Source: Coprinopsis marcescibilis (lineage: Eukaryota; Basidiomycota; Agaricomycetes; Agaricales; Psathyrellaceae). Taken from it: a DNA stretch of 20,355 nt. A program made the position numbers and the translations under genes. Numbering within the stretch: the first letter of the stretch is position 1; each line of letters opens with the position of its first letter. The stretch lies in the NCBI GenBank assembly GCA_004369085.1, contig ML210499.1:1-20355 (forward strand). Direction: 5' to 3'. Below the pieces are notes generated by a model. The model did no database searches and was not told the origin of the DNA. It worked only from the letters and a program-made list of their open reading frames with translations. Of this stretch, positions 20,344-20,355 are shown piece by piece.

Positions 20344-20355
20344 ACTATGTTCTGG

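Larger units (their letters stand above)
15016..20355 (-). mobile_element. Tyrosine-recombinase retrotransposon (DIRS/Ngaro-type), near-complete
   Basis: Reading right to left, the element encodes gag with a Cys/His zinc-binding region, then RT-RNase H, then a tyrosine recombinase, all on the minus strand. That combination is known only in DIRS-order retrotransposons (DIRS, PAT, Ngaro and relatives). Cryptons have the YR alone, and LTR elements have a DDE integrase and aspartic protease, neither of which I see. All coding blocks have plausible catalytic residues and no obvious internal stop, so this copy may be young or active. Boundaries are approximate. On the left I place the end next to a GC-rich hairpin at 15025-15044 beside AT-rich flank. 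On the right the 5' region reaches at least the palindrome at 20273-20343 and may continue outside. I could not see split direct repeats (Ngaro) or inverted terminal repeats (DIRS) joining the two ends, so the subfamily is open. Confidence 0.85.

Overview
The window looks like nuclear DNA of a basidiomycete fungus, most likely an agaricomycete (mushroom-forming). The reasons are short GT-AG introns of about 47-62 nt inside intron-containing genes, a pair of fungal DUF2415/WD40-like genes, an F-box gene of agaricomycete style, an LRR gene, and a tyrosine-recombinase (YR) retrotransposon of the DIRS/Ngaro type. All family names come from reading translated sequence from memory; no database search was run.

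Layout. 1-783 (-): a DUF7918-like gene that runs off the left edge and carries an apparent one-base frameshift. 784-3333: 2.5 kb with no gene I can support. 3334-5850 (+): four-exon DUF2415/WD40-like gene, 767 aa. 6984-8764 (-): its five-exon paralogue, 520 aa, arranged tail-to-tail. Three intron positions and phases are shared between the two, and the second exon is 100 nt in both. 9643-11286 (+): F-box-type gene with several lesions, probably a pseudogene. 12188-14271 (-): two-exon LRR protein gene, 673 aa, recovered by joining two open frames across a 62-nt intron. About 15016 to the right edge (-): a YR retrotransposon with gag (two blocks, probably spliced), RT-RNase H and tyrosine recombinase, all with recognisable catalytic residues.

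The host genes show no common pathway; the DUF2415 pair is related by duplication, and the rest are typical agaricomycete lineage genes. The retrotransposon is the one integrated system. Gag would package the RNA, RT-RNase H would copy it, and the YR would integrate the DNA copy by recombination rather than by a DDE integrase. Its unusual points are a candidate +1 frameshift site (CCU-UGA) joining gag to RT, a roughly 351-nt probable intron inside gag that contains a hexanucleotide array, and a large imperfect palindrome upstream of gag. The palindrome at the right and a GC-rich hairpin at the left are candidate termini, but I could not find the split direct or inverted repeats expected of the group.
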